A stretch of DNA of 64,000 nt from positions 124,001-188,000 of the forward strand of contig CALWLJ010000005.1 of the NCBI GenBank assembly GCA_944381495.1, in the 5' to 3' direction. The position numbers and the translations under genes were made by a program. Under the pieces are notes generated by a model. The model did no database searches and was not told where the DNA came from. It saw only the letters and a program-made list of their open reading frames with translations. This document shows, in pieces, positions 63,775 through 64,000 of this stretch (position 1 is the stretch's first letter; every line of letters begins with the position of its first letter). Source of the stretch: an uncultured Mediterraneibacter sp. (lineage in GTDB: Bacteria > Bacillota > Clostridia > Lachnospirales > Lachnospiraceae).

Positions 63775-64000
63775 TTATGTATTCTGAAAGTAGCTGAGGA
63801 ATCCCTGTGAAGCACGTGAAAGAGGCAGATGCTCATTGTAAGCAATAGCCAGTCCGCGTGCAGGCAGATCTTCCTTTGTTTTTAAAAGGAAGATTCCTTC
63901 TGTTTTTTCAGAAACACAGTAATCGGGAACAAATGCGATGCCAAGTCCGATTCGTGCAAGGTCGATAAGCAGATCGTTGCTGGTCAGTTCTATTTCAGGA
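63775..64000 (-). CDS. LysR family regulator, C-terminal part (5' end outside window)
   Basis: The last 74 codons of a minus-strand gene run off the right edge. The translated part matches the end of a LysR substrate-binding domain (ARIGLGIAFVPDYCVSE, then LAIAYNEHLPLSRASQGFLSYF), where the order GIAFVPDY and a final SxAxxxFxxY pattern is typical. No start is in the window. It converges on the helicase gene with a gap of 40 bases. Confidence 0.75.
   Translation of the reverse strand, partial: PEIELTSNDLLIDLARIGLGIAFVPDYCVSEKTEGIFLLKTKEDLPARGLAIAYNEHLPLSRASQGFLSYFQNT

Noticed and set aside
1..64000. CRISPR arrays, tRNA or rRNA genes, prophage
   Set aside because: No regularly spaced repeats, cloverleaf-like sequences or phage structural genes were noticed on either strand; a covariance-model search would be needed to be certain about small RNAs.

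Overview
The window looks like the chromosome of a gut Clostridia species, most likely a Lachnospiraceae member of the Mediterraneibacter/Dorea/Blautia type. The reasons are strong AGGAGG ribosome binding sites, a Gram-positive PolC, the order rpmE-DUF1385-prmC-prfA, a DUF4364 gene, Firmicutes-type galT, and fermentative indolepyruvate oxidoreductase genes. The species cannot be fixed from sequence reading alone. No rRNA, tRNA, CRISPR array, prophage or transposase was seen.

Region 1 (1-14871) is a carbohydrate locus for mucin or milk-type disaccharides. It holds an ABC importer (binding protein cut by the left edge, then two permeases), a GH112 galacto-N-biose/lacto-N-biose phosphorylase, two sulfatases without signal peptides, a TauE/SafE permease, two AraC regulators, a sugar nucleotidyltransferase, an N-acetylhexosamine 1-kinase and galE. 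galT and galK, with a divergent third AraC gene, lie at 20827-24630 and complete the Leloir pathway. Read together, the genes suggest import of a (possibly sulfated) Gal-HexNAc disaccharide, removal of sulfate in the cytosol, phosphorolysis to Gal-1-P and HexNAc, and activation of both sugars.

Region 2 (14871-29028 and on to 30176) is mixed. It has a YkgJ-type cysteine-cluster protein, a decayed PAS gene, two CE4 polysaccharide deacetylases, a copper-type CsoR repressor with a P1B metal ATPase whose promoter carries operator-like sites, TcdA, RarA, DUF4364, a TIGR01212 radical SAM protein and malic enzyme. Two related palindromic elements (7928-7970 and 20174-20325) lie in intergenic DNA.

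Region 3 (30262-45902) is core housekeeping: rho with a consensus promoter and long leader, rpmE, DUF1385, prmC, prfA, DUF2156, two aminotransferases (one HisC-like), a small anchored protein, ispG, polC and glyA.

Region 4 (46151-64000) has a three-gene ECF sigma operon with a zinc-ribbon membrane protein; a six-gene operon for oxidative aryl-pyruvate fermentation (paaK-iorA-iorB-ACT-paaK-ACT); a cold-shock gene; cysK; ptsH-ptsI, with an HPr lacking Ser46; an SOS-type pair (radical SAM protein with a helix-hairpin-helix, plus a TIGR03915/DUF4130 protein) behind two LexA boxes; NfeD and SPFH genes; a nuclease-helicase fusion; and the 3' end of a LysR gene cut by the right edge. The most interesting items are the SOS pair, the cytosolic sulfatase/phosphorylase pathway and the palindromic element family.
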